A stretch of DNA of 58,321 nt from Neiella marina (GTDB lineage: Bacteria; Pseudomonadota; Gammaproteobacteria; Enterobacterales; Neiellaceae): assembly GCF_002165625.1 (NCBI RefSeq), contig NZ_NGNS01000027.1, positions 1 through 58,321 on the forward strand, given 5' to 3'. The notes under the pieces were generated by a model. That model did not search any database. It was not told the DNA's origin and saw nothing but the letters and a program-made list of their open reading frames with translations. Position 1 is the stretch's first letter; the number at the start of each line of letters is the position of its first letter. Of this stretch, positions 27,107-42,218 are shown one piece after another. The translations under genes were made by a program, and so were the position numbers.

Positions 27107-29668
27107 TTAGTCGACTAATTCAATGCTAGGGATAGCTTGCTCACCACCCGTAAGACCGCGCTTTTCTGCTTCGGTAGCAGGGCGACGCTGGCCGCGCTCC
27201 TCGACATAAGCCAAGTTGTTATCCGCATCTTCTGAATTGATGAAATGGGCGAAACGCTTGAGGCGCTCTGGGCTCTCGATGGTTTTCTTCCACTCACATT
27301 CGTAAGTGTCGATGACGCGCAACATGTCTTCTTCCAAGCTGTCGCAAATCCCCAACTTGTCGTTGATGATGACGTCTTTGAGGTATTCCAAACCGCCTTC
27401 GAGGTTTTCCATCCACACAGAGGTACGCTGGAGGCGATCAGCAGTGTGGTTGTAGAACATGTAGAAACGGTCGATGTATTTGATTAGGGTTTCGTCATCC
27501 AAGTCGGTGGCGAACAGATCGGCGTGGCGAGGACGCATACCGCCGTTACCACAAAGGTAGAGGTTCCAGCCCTTATCCGTAGCGATCACGCCGACATCTT
27601 TCGATTGTGCTTCGGCACATTCGCGAGTACAGCCGGATACTGCCATTTTGACTTTATGTGGTGTCCGCATGCCCTTGTAGCGCATCTCCAGCAGAATCGC
27701 CATGGAGACTGAGTCGAGCATGCCGTAACGACACCAAGTGCTACCAACACAAGACTTCACGGTACGTAGCGATTTACCGTAGGCGTGGCCGGTTTCAAAG
27801 CCAGCATCGACTAAGCGTTTCCAGATAGCAGGTAGTTCATGCAGTTGAGCGCCAAACATATCGATACGTTGGCCGCCGGTGAGTTTGGTGTATAGATTGT
27901 AATCGCGAGCAATTTCGCCAATCACGATTAAGCCTTCTGGGGTGACTTCACCGCCCGCCATTCGTGGAACAACTGAGTAGGTGCCGTCTTTTTGCATGTT
28001 GCCCAAGAACACGTCATTAGTGTCTTGCAGTGGCAAGTGCTCATCTTTCAGAACGTATTCGTTCCATTGCGTGGCTAGCATGGAGGCAACGGCAGGCTTA
28101 CAGATTTCACAGCCGTGGCCTTGGCCGTGATCTTTCAGCAAGTCTTGGAAGTTGGTGTATTTCTTCGAGCGGATAATGTCGAACAATTCCTGACGGCTGT
28201 AATCAAAGTGACCGCAGATGTTGTTGTTGACTTCAACCCCCATTTTTTCCAGTTCACAATTCAGGACTTGGCCAACCATGGCGGCACAGCCACCACAACC
28301 AGTACCGGCACCGGTACAGGCTTTCAAGTCAGCAACGGTTTGATTACCGGCATGAATCGACTCGATTAAGTCACCTTTGGTAACGTCAAGACAAGAACAA
28401 ATCTGAGCCGCATCAGGCAGTGCTTCGACTCCCATGCCGCCGCCGGCTTCACCATCTGTCACCGGTAGAATTAAGCTTTCTGGATTTTCTGGCAGGTCCA
28501 TGCCGGTCAGCATAATTGGCAGCAAGGTACCGTATTCACTGGTGTCGCCCACCATCACTGCGCCGAGCAATTTCTTGTTGTCGGCAGAGACAATCAAACG
28601 TTTGTAAACCTGCTCGGCACCATTGCTGTAGACATAGCTGAGGCTGCCTGGGGTATTGCCGTGAGCATCGCCGATACTGCCTACCTCAACGCCCAGTAGT
28701 TTCAGCTTGGTGCTCATATCAGCACCTTCAAATGATTCGTCGCCACCGGTTAAATGAGACACGGCGACTTTCGCCATGCTGTAACCAGGAGCGACCAGAC
28801 CAAAGATCCGGTTATTCCAGAGAGCACACTCACCTATTGCATAGATGTCCGGATCTGAGGTCTGGCATTCGTTGTTAATGACGATACCGCCACGCTCACC
28901 AATGGTGAGATCAAACTGGCGCGCCAATTCATCTTGCGGGCGGATACCTGCTGAAAACAGAATCATGTCTGTTTCTAGGTGGGTACCGTCTGCAAATTCC
29001 ATGCGGTAACGGCAACCTTCGCCGTCAACAATGTTTTGCGTTGCTTTACCGGTGTGCACTTGCACACCCAATTCTTCAATTTTGGTTCGCAGTAATGAGC
29101 CGCCAGCTTCGTCGAGTTGCACCGCCATTAGGCGCGGTGCAAATTCGACCACATGAACTTCAAGACCGAGGTTTTTCAGCGCATTGGCTGCTTCTAAGCC
29201 AAGCAGACCGCCACCGACAACAACGCCAACACGGCTTTGTTTCGCTGATGCGGTCATTGCTTCGAGATCTTCAATGGTGCGATAGACCAAACAGTGCGGT
29301 TGGTCGTTACCAGGGATTGGCGGCACAAAAGGATATGAGCCGGTTGCTAGTACCAGCTTGTCATAGGATTCAACCGTGCCTTTTTCTGTGGTGATGGTCT
29401 TCGCTGCTTTATCAATACCAGTGACTTTATCATTGAGGAGATAGCGAACGCCGCGCTCATCATAGTATTGCGGGGTTGTCATCGCTAAGTCATCGGCAGT
29501 ACTACCAGAGAAATAAGCACTCAACTGCACGCGGTCGTAGGCTAAGCGTGGTTCTTCAGAAAAGGTCACAATATCGAACTGCTCGCCCTGCGGATCGCTT
29601 ACTAAGGTATCGATGAATTTGTGGCCGACCATGCCGTTTCCGACAACGACGATCTTTTGCTTGCTCAT
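27107..29668 (-). CDS. nirB: Nitrite reductase (NADH) large subunit
   Basis: 853 residues, full length. Order: FAD and NADH binding domains (VVVGNGMVGHKFID; GGGLLGLEAANAL), a BFD-like [2Fe-2S] region (CSCLDVTKGD...GTGCGGC), then ferredoxin-nitrite reductase repeats and a C-terminal sirohaem/[4Fe-4S] site (GSTWCRYG; SGCTRECAEAQ; LCGNGG). It passes six electrons from NADH to nitrite, giving ammonium in the cytosol. First gene of the operon nirB-nirD-narK-kinase. Its promoter is of the sigma-54 type, which suggests use for nitrogen supply instead of, or besides, anaerobic detoxification. Confidence 0.97.
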   Translation of the reverse strand: MSKQKIVVVGNGMVGHKFIDTLVSDPQGEQFDIVTFSEEPRLAYDRVQLSAYFSGSTADDLAMTTPQYYDERGVRYLLNDKVTGIDKAAKTITTEKGTVESYDKLVLATGSYPFVPPIPGNDQPHCLVYRTIEDLEAMTASAKQSRVGVVVGGGLLGLEAANALKNLGLEVHVVEFAPRLMAVQLDEAGGSLLRTKIEELGVQVHTGKATQNIVDGEGCRYRMEFADGTHLETDMILFSAGIRPQDELARQFDLTIGERGGIVINNECQTSDPDIYAIGECALWNNRIFGLVAPGYSMAKVAVSHLTGGDESFEGADMSTKLKLLGVEVGSIGDAHGNTPGSLSYVYSNGAEQVYKRLIVSADNKKLLGAVMVGDTSEYGTLLPIMLTGMDLPENPESLILPVTDGEAGGGMGVEALPDAAQICSCLDVTKGDLIESIHAGNQTVADLKACTGAGTGCGGCAAMVGQVLNCELEKMGVEVNNNICGHFDYSRQELFDIIRSKKYTNFQDLLKDHGQGHGCEICKPAVASMLATQWNEYVLKDEHLPLQDTNDVFLGNMQKDGTYSVVPRMAGGEVTPEGLIVIGEIARDYNLYTKLTGGQRIDMFGAQLHELPAIWKRLVDAGFETGHAYGKSLRTVKSCVGSTWCRYGMLDSVSMAILLEMRYKGMRTPHKVKMAVSGCTRECAEAQSKDVGVIATDKGWNLYLCGNGGMRPRHADLFATDLDDETLIKYIDRFYMFYNHTADRLQRTSVWMENLEGGLEYLKDVIINDKLGICDSLEEDMLRVIDTYECEWKKTIESPERLKRFAHFINSEDADNNLAYVEERGQRRPATEAEKRGLTGGEQAIPSIELVD

Positions 29669-29841
29669 AGTTTGGCCTCTTACGTCTGTATTTTGTTGTT
29701 TTGTGTGCGATGAATGTCAGGTTTAAATGGAAGACTCACGACTGCCTGTCGGACGATAAGAAGTCGCAAGTGAAGTTGGTTACGTCGTTGGAACCGGCGG
29801 GTACTGAAATGGTGATTTTCAGTACGATTCGCACACACTTG
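29669..29841 (-). promoter_or_regulatory. nirB leader with hairpins
   Basis: About 170 bases lie between the predicted start site and the nirB ATG. A 9-bp hairpin GTACTGAAA / TTTCAGTAC with a 7-base loop is at 29800-29824. TGTGTGCGA near the leader start can pair with TCGCACACA near its end, closing the leader into a long-range stem. A smaller CGAC/GTCG hairpin lies between. NasR- or NasT-type antitermination acts on leaders of nitrate operons, but I see no terminator with a T run here, so the mechanism is open. Confidence 0.35.
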
Positions 29842-29852
29842 TTATGGTTTAA

Positions 29853-29867
29853 GCAAAACAGGTGCCA
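29853..29867 (-). promoter_or_regulatory. Sigma-54 promoter of the nirBD operon
   Basis: On the minus strand TGGCAC-N5-TTGC matches the -24/-12 consensus at every conserved position (TGGCACCTGTTTTGC). Transcription should begin about 12 bases beyond, near 29841. Sigma-54 promoters need an enhancer-binding activator; NtrC is the natural choice for a nitrogen operon. Confidence 0.8.
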
Positions 29868-30021
29868 AACTAGGGTTGTTGTTAATGTTGTCTAAAAAAT
29901 ACTTTTATTTCAGTTTATTGAGAAGCTATGCACTTAATTGGTGAAGGTGGGCTGTGGTGGCAATACAGATTTGTTTGGTGCAAATGTTCACTTGTGGTGC
30001 ATTGTGATGGTGAGTTGCCTT

Positions 30022-30038
30022 TGCACCTTGATGGAGCA
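30022..30038. promoter_or_regulatory. Candidate NtrC binding site
   Basis: TGCACC-N5-GGAGCA differs at one position from the NtrC consensus TGCACC-N5-GGTGCA. It lies about 155-170 bases upstream of the sigma-54 promoter, a normal enhancer distance. Two further TGCACC half sites occur on the minus strand between it and the promoter (near 29977-30002). It is also just outside the stop of the DUF3718 gene's terminator. Confidence 0.55.
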
Positions 30039-30064
30039 TGACGGTCTGAACAGGTTTTGACAGC

Positions 30065-30090
30065 AAAAAGCCGCGGTAAACCGCGGCTTT
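30065..30090 (-). terminator. Terminator of the DUF3718 gene
   Basis: A perfect 11-bp stem AAAGCCGCGGT / ACCGCGGCTTT (30067-30090) is followed on the minus strand by TTTTT. Confidence 0.9.
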
Positions 30091-30116
30091 GTTGATTTTG
30101 TTTGTAACTTTGTTGC

Positions 30117-30443
30117 TTACAGGCTAGCCAACTCTTGAATTTCAACGTGGCCTTGTTGCAGCGAACGAATGAAGTTAGCAGTGTTGTGAGCGCCATTCTC
30201 CGCCGCGAAAGTGCCAATGTCTTCACCGTTACAGACAACATTTTCGGCAACGTCTTTCAGGCTTAAGCGGTAGCTTTTAACAATTTGCTTAAAGCTCATA
30301 GTTTTGTTGCTCAAGCTGCTATAGCACACATCTTGTAGTGCTTTTTCAACAACAGGATCCATAGCAGCTTTAGTTGGCGCAGAAAGTAGCAATGTGAAAG
30401 AAGTGACCAAGCCAACCAGAGTAGTGATAGTTAATTTTTTCAT
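30117..30443 (-). CDS. DUF3718 family secreted small protein
   Basis: 108 residues. A signal peptide (MKKLTITTLVGLV...APTKA) is followed by about 80 mature residues with two cysteines (DVCYSSL and NVVCNG), which may form a disulfide in the periplasm. This matches DUF3718, a small family of unknown function. It is a single-gene unit with its own terminator, between nirB and gltD but not clearly tied to nitrogen. Confidence 0.75.
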   Translation of the reverse strand: MKKLTITTLVGLVTSFTLLLSAPTKAAMDPVVEKALQDVCYSSLSNKTMSFKQIVKSYRLSLKDVAENVVCNGEDIGTFAAENGAHNTANFIRSLQQGHVEIQELASL

Positions 30444-30960
30444 CGCCTTTTCCTCAATATTGTTAGTTGTTCCACTGTATGGCGAGTCCCCAATTGCCTG
30501 GCCATCAGTGTTGCAAATGTGGTGAAGCTCTATGTTTTTCGCTTCGGATTAATTTGATGGGGTAACTATATGGTTTTTTCGAAACCTTTAAAATATATAA
30601 AAACTAATGTTAAATATTAGTTTTGGATCTGGTGAATTCAAAAATACAAATAAAAACAGTTTCTTGATAATTTTTCGGTTAGGTTTTTTGTTAGAAATAC
30701 TTGTTGTTTTTGCTGTTTTTTAGTATGAAAAAAATTAATCAAAAAAACTAATTTTTAGTGTTCTGAATAAATTAGGCTCAAGACTGCATATCAATGCACA
30801 TATGGCGACTTTGGTGACAATTTAGTCATTTGGGAAAATTATGTGCTGATTGGTAGGGTATTGAAATTATGTTGATTATTGTTGGCTTTGGTTGGCTAAC
30901 AAAAAACAGTCATCGCCGCTCCTGCGCATCCTTGCGCCCGCGGCATACCGTTCGTCCTGA
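30444..30960. other. AT-rich non-coding interval upstream of the DUF3718 gene
   Basis: Over 500 bases without a supportable gene. AT-rich with many T and A runs at about 30560-30780. A perfect 9-bp inverted repeat AAAACTAAT / ATTAGTTTT is at 30600-30624 and a GGTTT/AAACC hairpin near 30572-30586. It presumably holds the DUF3718 promoter. A short GC-rich patch follows at about 30912-30945. Confidence 0.5.
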
Positions 30961-30962
30961 AC

Positions 30963-30990
30963 ATAAAAAAGGCCAGCGAATGCTGGCCTT
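30963..30990 (-). terminator. Terminator of gltBD
   Basis: A 9-bp perfect stem AAGGCCAGC / GCTGGCCTT (30969-30990) lies 25 bases after the gltD stop, followed on the minus strand by a T run. Confidence 0.9.
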
Positions 30991-31014
30991 ATCGGTCTGC
31001 GAGTCAGAGTCGTA

Positions 31015-36914
<5,900 letters not shown>

Positions 36915-37139
36915 CTAACTTCTCCTCGCTGGCTAAGCAAGCTTCTATTGTTCTGTTGGACAATTATTGCTCAAGTTGGTTTTATTACGGCTCACGAGCA
37001 AAAATAGACCTTGAGGGAACCTGACAAATTAATCTTAAAGTTGAGCTGGGTCAATAAAAATGTGATCAAAAGCACTTGTTGTTGTGAATAGATCAATGAA
37101 AAAAATAACTAAATATGCGATTTAGCTACAATATGATGA

Positions 37140-37169
37140 ATAATTATTCGGGGTGGCAATTTTTGTCAA
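37140..37169 (-). promoter_or_regulatory. Candidate sigma-70 promoter of gltBD
   Basis: On the minus strand a perfect -35 TTGACA (37164-37169) and AATTAT (37140-37145, four of six) are 18 bases apart. This would leave a leader of about 220 bases before gltB. No sigma-54 element is seen in this gap. Experimentally untested. Confidence 0.4.
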
Positions 37170-37191
37170 AATTTAGTCGGATATTAGATAC

Positions 37192-37237
37192 AAAAAACGC
37201 CCAATGTTTAGCCAACTTACGTTGGTCCCATTGAGCG
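37192..37237 (-). terminator. Terminator of folE2
   Basis: CGCTCAATG and CATTGGGCG arms (37198-37237, with a nested CCAAC/GTTGG pair) are followed on the minus strand by TTTTTT at 37192-37197. Confidence 0.8.
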
Positions 37238-37260
37238 CTCTATGGAGTATAGGGGAATGT

Positions 37261-38187
37261 TTAGGCGGCGTAGCCGTTAGCCACACCTTTGACTGTTACC
37301 GCCGAAGCGTCATGAGCATGCAAGCTTTCGAGGTGATCAACCCGCAGCCAAAAGTCGGTGGCAGCAGCAAATTGGTTCAAATGATGTTTCAAGCGGCGAG
37401 CCGCATCTTCACAAAACATCAGGTTTTGGCCATTCAAACGAGCAAACTCTTGCTCATCTTCTCGTTTTACTGCGGCCTGCACCGGGGTTTTCAATGCATC
37501 TTCAATGCAATCGATGAGGCTGCATATTGGTAATTCGCTGGCATCGTCAGTTAGTTTCACTTTGACCTGCGCTAAACTGCGCTGGCTGTGAGGTGTTGCC
37601 ACGATACCTTGCGTGGTGCCTAGCCATTGGTGCACTGTCTCGGCGTCAACATTGTCTTGGCTGCCAAACTGTTCGCTAAACGCCTGTTGGATAAGCTGCC
37701 GAGCCAGAGCTGCGGAGCATGGACAGGTTGACGAATATGGCACTGTGACTTGCAGCTCGATTTCAATACCGGTTTGACTCAGCCGACCTTCGACCGTGAT
37801 CGGATAAGCTTTCCAGCCTTTTTTGCCGCTAATCAGGCTTGCACGCTGTAAGTGATAGTCGAACGCAAAGTGGACCCGGCCTTGATCACTCAAATCGTCG
37901 TGACTTTCAATAAAGTCGGTCAGCAGCTGACGCAGGGTTGCTGTCGTCAATGTCGATTCGTTAGATAATTGCTCCAGCAACAAGTAAAGGCGAGACATAT
38001 GAATGCCCTTGGCTTTTGGCTGTACCAAATTGACCATGGCTTCAACTTTCGCGGCAACCTGACGCGGTGCTTCTCCATCCGCTTGCACCATCAAAGGTAC
38101 TTCGATTTGACTCATTCCGACCCAATCTAACGTTCCTTCAAGACTGGCGTTTGTTTGGTGAGCAATGTCAGGCATTACTTTTGGCAT
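37261..38187 (-). CDS. folE2: GTP cyclohydrolase FolE2
   Basis: 308 residues. It has the type IB GTP cyclohydrolase features: the opening [21 protein letters not shown], and the metal/catalytic cysteine in [10 protein letters not shown]. It converts GTP to 7,8-dihydroneopterin triphosphate, entry to folate (and queuosine-type) synthesis. FolE2 often replaces zinc-dependent FolE when zinc is short, but no clear Zur box is seen here. A perfect 12-bp palindrome TTAATCGATTAA lies 52 bases upstream of the start (38239-38250). It is a single-gene transcript. Confidence 0.95.
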   Translation of the reverse strand: MPKVMPDIAHQTNASLEGTLDWVGMSQIEVPLMVQADGEAPRQVAAKVEAMVNLVQPKAKGIHMSRLYLLLEQLSNESTLTTATLRQLLTDFIESHDDLSDQGRVHFAFDYHLQRASLISGKKGWKAYPITVEGRLSQTGIEIELQVTVPYSSTCPCSAALARQLIQQAFSEQFGSQDNVDAETVHQWLGTTQGIVATPHSQRSLAQVKVKLTDDASELPICSLIDCIEDALKTPVQAAVKREDEQEFARLNGQNLMFCEDAARRLKHHLNQFAAATDFWLRVDHLESLHAHDASAVTVKGVANGYAA

Positions 38188-38238
38188 TCAAGACTCCACT
38201 GAACCTATGTGCGGCTTGCCGCTCTAACGCAAAAAATC

Positions 38239-38250
38239 TTAATCGATTAA
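38239..38250. promoter_or_regulatory. Perfect 12-bp palindrome upstream of folE2
   Basis: TTAATCGATTAA sits between the divergent folE2 and arcB genes. It could be an operator for either. No regulator is assigned. Confidence 0.3.
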
Positions 38251-38389
38251 AAAAGGGCACACTTTATATCACGAACTGTGAGCGACTTCATGTGTTTTGC
38301 CATGTTAGTCTTGTTTCGGCCTGTTTCCTGACAAGTTCTACCATGCTTGCTTGGGTATACTTTTTGTTTTTCTGTTTCTAGGACAGCTG

Positions 38390-40714
38390 ATGCCATTACT
38401 TGCCAATCGGGTGTTGGAATTGACTATGCGGCTGGGGGTCGTTCGCTTCGGCCTGTTGATCGCAGCATTCGAGATTTTGTTTTCCATGCTGGTTACTGTG
38501 GTGTTGCGAGGCATAGTAGTTGGCGAATTACACTGGATCGATTACCTGCGGCCGGTGTTATTCGGTCTTATTATTGCGCCCTGGCTGGCGCTATTTTTCA
38601 CCTACTTGATTAAACAACTGGGCGTGTCTCGAGACAAGTTGGCTCAAGCCCACCGCAAACAACAAGCCTTGAATGCGGAACTAAAACGCAAAGTCGATGA
38701 GCTTAATCGAGAGATCGATGAACGCCACAATGCCGAAGCGCAAAAGCAACAAGCGATTCGTTATTTGCAACGTGAGGTGGCGGAACGTCGAGAAACCCAA
38801 ATCAAATTGCGTGACAACGCGGTGCAGCTTCGCAGTCTCATTGATAGCTCGCCGGATTTGATTTACTACCGTAACACTGAGGGCGTGTATTCCGGTTGTA
38901 ATGTCGCCTATGAGCAACTGGTCAACATGAAAGAAGCTGACTTGATTGGCCTCAAGCCGGAGGATGTGTACGAAGAGCAAATCGCCGAGCAAGTGCGGAT
39001 CACTGATGGCAAGGTGCTCGACGACCATGAGTCACTCACCTATGAGCAGTGGATGACTTATCCCGATGGCCACAAAGCGCTGTTCGAATTTCGTAAAGTG
39101 CCATTTGCTGATGCCCGAGGAAACCTTCAAGGTTTGTTCGGCTTTGGCCGTGATATCACCGAGCGCAAGCATGCAGCAAATGCGTTGGAGCAAGCGGCAA
39201 GAGATAAAACCACCTTTATCTCGACTATTTCCCATGAACTTCGGACACCACTCAACGGTATTGTTGGTTTGAGTCGAATAATGCGCGATTCCGAGCTGTC
39301 AGAAGAGCAGCACGACTTTATCAACACCATTTACCTTAGCGCGGTCACTCTGGGGAACATCTTTAATGACATTATTGACCTCGATAAATTGGAGCGTCAG
39401 CAGCTAGAAGTCGCCCCAGTACCAATACACTTGCCTGAGTTGATAGCCGACATTCGGGCGTTGGCGACGCTCATGTGTCGGGATAAGAAGCTGACATTCG
39501 ACTATCAACAGAACGGAGAGTTACCTGCTGTTGTCGAGATTGATGGCACGCGATTGCGACAAGTGCTGTGGAACCTGCTTGGTAATGCCATCAAGTTCAC
39601 CACTACAGGTCAGGTGGCGTTGGCTATTGATATTCGCCCGGCTAAACATGGCAAAGTCGACGTTGACTTTTCGGTGCTGGATACCGGTGTCGGGATTGCC
39701 AGTGAAGAGCTCGATAAGATTTTTGCCATGTACTATCAAGTATCGGATCAAGGCAAGACTAAGGCCGTTGGCACCGGTATTGGCCTGTCGGTATCCCAAC
39801 GCTTAACTCAAGCCATGGGTGGCGAAATTAAAGTGTCGAGTAAAGTCGGCAAAGGTTCGCGTTTTACCGTTAGTTTGAGTTTGCCTGTGTTGACGGAAGA
39901 CCAATTGCCGGGAGCTGAAAACATTGAATTACCGGCATTGCATGCGTTGTTGGTTGAAGATATTGAACTCAATGTTGTGGTTGCTCGCTCGGTACTGGAG
40001 AACTTGGGCTGTACGGTTGATGTTGCCATGAATGGCACGGATGCGCTGCGAATGGCGCGTGAAGGCGACTATGATGTGTTGTTCTTGGACATTCAGCTGC
40101 CGGATATGACAGGTTTTGATATTGCCGAAGAGTTAATGAATGATCCGAACCCTCGCTTGCGTGATACCCCGCGTATTGCACTAACCGCCAATGTCATTCG
40201 CGACAAACAAGAATACATCAAGCGTGGTATGCAAGATGCAGTGAGTAAACCGATTGACGTCGGTTTGCTGACCCTAGCATTGGGCAAGGCGTTTGACTGC
40301 ATTGAAGAGTCTGCGCAACAGGAAGTGAAGGTAGTAGAGCCCGTTGGTCATCAAGAAGAGCAGGTTCTGGAAATCGACTTTGTTACCCAGATGCACGATA
40401 CCCTTGGCTCCGAGCTGTTTTTAAAGAGCGCGGATATGTTTGCTCAGCTGATGCCGGACTATGTTGAGTCGATGCGCAATCAATTGCTTGCCGGTGACGA
40501 TAAAGCGGTCGCTGAGGTGGCTCACAAAGTGAAAGGGGCTGCGGGTTCTGTTGGACTGCGACGGGTACAAAAAATTGCTGCCCAAGCTCAAGATCTGGAA
40601 CATCCGGCATGGAAGCAAAATATTGATGACTGGGTTGAAGGCATGGCGAGCTTTTATAGCAGTGATCTTGATGAGTTGCGGCAGCAACTGCTGGCGATGG
40701 ATGAATCGTACTAG
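38390..40714 (+). CDS. arcB: Aerobic respiration control sensor kinase ArcB
   Basis: 774 residues from the ATG at 38390 (AGGACAG upstream), close to E. coli ArcB; the TTG frame opening at 38351 overlaps the likely promoter. Two membrane helices near the start, a coiled-coil linker (about 90-145), PAS domain (LRSLIDSSPDLIYYR), kinase core with H1 in STISHELRTPLNG near 282, receiver Asp in LFLDIQLPDMTG near 567, and HPt His in AHKVKGAAGSV near 712. All three relay sites are intact. It senses quinone redox state and phosphorylates ArcA. It converges on arcA with 75 bases between stops, whereas in E. coli the two genes are far apart. Confidence 0.97.
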   Translation: MPLLANRVLELTMRLGVVRFGLLIAAFEILFSMLVTVVLRGIVVGELHWIDYLRPVLFGLIIAPWLALFFTYLIKQLGVSRDKLAQAHRKQQALNAELKRKVDELNREIDERHNAEAQKQQAIRYLQREVAERRETQIKLRDNAVQLRSLIDSSPDLIYYRNTEGVYSGCNVAYEQLVNMKEADLIGLKPEDVYEEQIAEQVRITDGKVLDDHESLTYEQWMTYPDGHKALFEFRKVPFADARGNLQGLFGFGRDITERKHAANALEQAARDKTTFISTISHELRTPLNGIVGLSRIMRDSELSEEQHDFINTIYLSAVTLGNIFNDIIDLDKLERQQLEVAPVPIHLPELIADIRALATLMCRDKKLTFDYQQNGELPAVVEIDGTRLRQVLWNLLGNAIKFTTTGQVALAIDIRPAKHGKVDVDFSVLDTGVGIASEELDKIFAMYYQVSDQGKTKAVGTGIGLSVSQRLTQAMGGEIKVSSKVGKGSRFTVSLSLPVLTEDQLPGAENIELPALHALLVEDIELNVVVARSVLENLGCTVDVAMNGTDALRMAREGDYDVLFLDIQLPDMTGFDIAEELMNDPNPRLRDTPRIALTANVIRDKQEYIKRGMQDAVSKPIDVGLLTLALGKAFDCIEESAQQEVKVVEPVGHQEEQVLEIDFVTQMHDTLGSELFLKSADMFAQLMPDYVESMRNQLLAGDDKAVAEVAHKVKGAAGSVGLRRVQKIAAQAQDLEHPAWKQNIDDWVEGMASFYSSDLDELRQQLLAMDESY

Positions 40715-40731
40715 CGACAATGACAACCACA

Positions 40732-40762
40732 AAAAAACCACCGACGAAAGCGGTGGTTTTTT
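40732..40762. terminator. Bidirectional terminator between arcB and arcA
   Basis: AAAAAACCACCG / CGGTGGTTTTTT is a 12-bp stem with a 7-base loop. It carries T runs in both directions, so it can end arcB (rightward) and arcA (leftward). Confidence 0.92.
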
Positions 40763-40789
40763 GTTATCGCGGCTTTGGTGCCGAAGATA

Positions 40790-41503
40790 TCACTCCAGCT
40801 CACCTGTGAAGCGATAGCCTTCACCATGAATGGTTGAAATAATTTCAGCTGACGATGGCTCCGACTCAAAGTGCTTACGAATGCGGCGGATGGTCACGTC
40901 AACCGTACGGTCATTGGGGCGCAGCTCTCGGCCGGTCATACGCATTAGCAAATCGCCGCGTGACAAAATTTTGCCTGGATGCTGAATAAACATTTCCAAC
41001 GCTCGGTATTCACTTCGTGGCAGTTTGTAGGAATCACCATTGGGGGAATTCAAACTGCGGCTGTTGACGTCTAAACGCCAGCCATTAAAGCGGTACTCAG
41101 AAACATCATCATCCGACGCGGGTTTGTCATCTGACATTGTTCGGGTCAGCAGATTGCGGGCACGAATTGTCAGCTCACGAGGGTTAAATGGCTTAGTGAT
41201 GTAATCATCGGCACCGATTTCGAGGCCAAGTATCTTGTCTACTTCATTATCGCGGCCGGTGAGGAAGATCAGGGCAATGTCTTTCTCTTCACGCAGTTCG
41301 CGAGCCAGCAACAAACCATTTTTGCCTGGCAGGTTAATGTCCATGATCACCAGATCGACATCTTTGTTCGCCAGCAGTTTTTGGTGCATTTCTTCGCCAT
41401 CGCTCGCTTCTTCCACTTGGTAGCCTTCTGCTTCAAACAAGTGGCGCAACGTTGTGCGAGTAACGGTTTCGTCTTCTACGATGAGAATGCTTGGAGTTTC
41501 CAT
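40790..41503 (-). CDS. arcA: Aerobic respiration control response regulator ArcA
   Basis: 237 residues from the ATG at 41503, giving the family opening [12 protein letters not shown]; an upstream in-frame start at 41557 would add unrelated residues. Receiver domain with acceptor Asp in [13 protein letters not shown] and switch Lys in [18 protein letters not shown]. OmpR-type winged helix with [17 protein letters not shown], very like E. coli ArcA. When phosphorylated under low oxygen it represses aerobic respiration genes and adjusts central metabolism. Confidence 0.98.
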   Translation of the reverse strand: METPSILIVEDETVTRTTLRHLFEAEGYQVEEASDGEEMHQKLLANKDVDLVIMDINLPGKNGLLLARELREEKDIALIFLTGRDNEVDKILGLEIGADDYITKPFNPRELTIRARNLLTRTMSDDKPASDDDVSEYRFNGWRLDVNSRSLNSPNGDSYKLPRSEYRALEMFIQHPGKILSRGDLLMRMTGRELRPNDRTVDVTIRRIRKHFESEPSSAEIISTIHGEGYRFTGELE

Positions 41504-41811
41504 ATTGATACCTAGCTTATTGTATTCGTGTGGAGCCTTATGCGGCAAATCTGTCATCTTTGAGTCATGGAGATCGGCAAAGGTTCCGTAACTAGAGTTG
41601 TGAGTGGTGCTGATCCTAAAGTGGATTTAACACATGCCTCGTTGATTTTATTCAAGATTAGTCGAGTTATGTTGTCTTGCATGGGGAAATGTTAAAAAAA
41701 CTCTCGCAAGCTGTTGGATGACTGTTGTTATTGCAGCCAAAGTGGACATGTAACGTTACAAGTTAAAATGTCGAATGATCGAAAAAAAATTAAAAAAATC
41801 TGGATGATGAT

Positions 41812-42213
41812 GTGAAAACAACGTGGCAACTTTACTCTGATACTGTGTTTTGGGTTCTGCAAACACTGCCGGAACACGTTAGTGGTTTTATTGTTACGGC
41901 ACACAACCCGCTAGGTCGGCTTTGTGAGCCTGCAGCCAATCGGCTGGCTGATAACTTGTTGTTAGCCGAACTCGAACAACGGCAACATCGCTTTCGACGC
42001 ATCATTGGCTGTTCGCCTGACTTGACTCATCAAGAAGCTGGTTGGTTTGTGTTTGCCGACCTGAATGAAGGAATCAGGCTAGCTAAATGTTTTGAGCAGA
42101 ATGCGGTTTACTGGGTCGAGCAGGGCGAGTTGAGTTTACATCCTTGTTTGCTGACCCAGCACCAGAACACAGCACTGGGTCAATTGAGTCACCGCCTGTG
42201 GCTGGCAACGTAA
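41812..42213 (+). CDS. DUF3293 family protein
   Basis: 133 residues, GTG start with GGAT upstream. The FIVTAHNPLGRLCEP block, the HRFRRIIGCSPDLTHQEAGW segment and a closing EQNAVYWVEQGEL fit DUF3293, a small cytosolic family of unknown function found in gammaproteobacteria. It converges on glgA with five bases between stops. Confidence 0.8.
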   Translation: MKTTWQLYSDTVFWVLQTLPEHVSGFIVTAHNPLGRLCEPAANRLADNLLLAELEQRQHRFRRIIGCSPDLTHQEAGWFVFADLNEGIRLAKCFEQNAVYWVEQGELSLHPCLLTQHQNTALGQLSHRLWLAT

Positions 42214-42218
42214 AGGCC

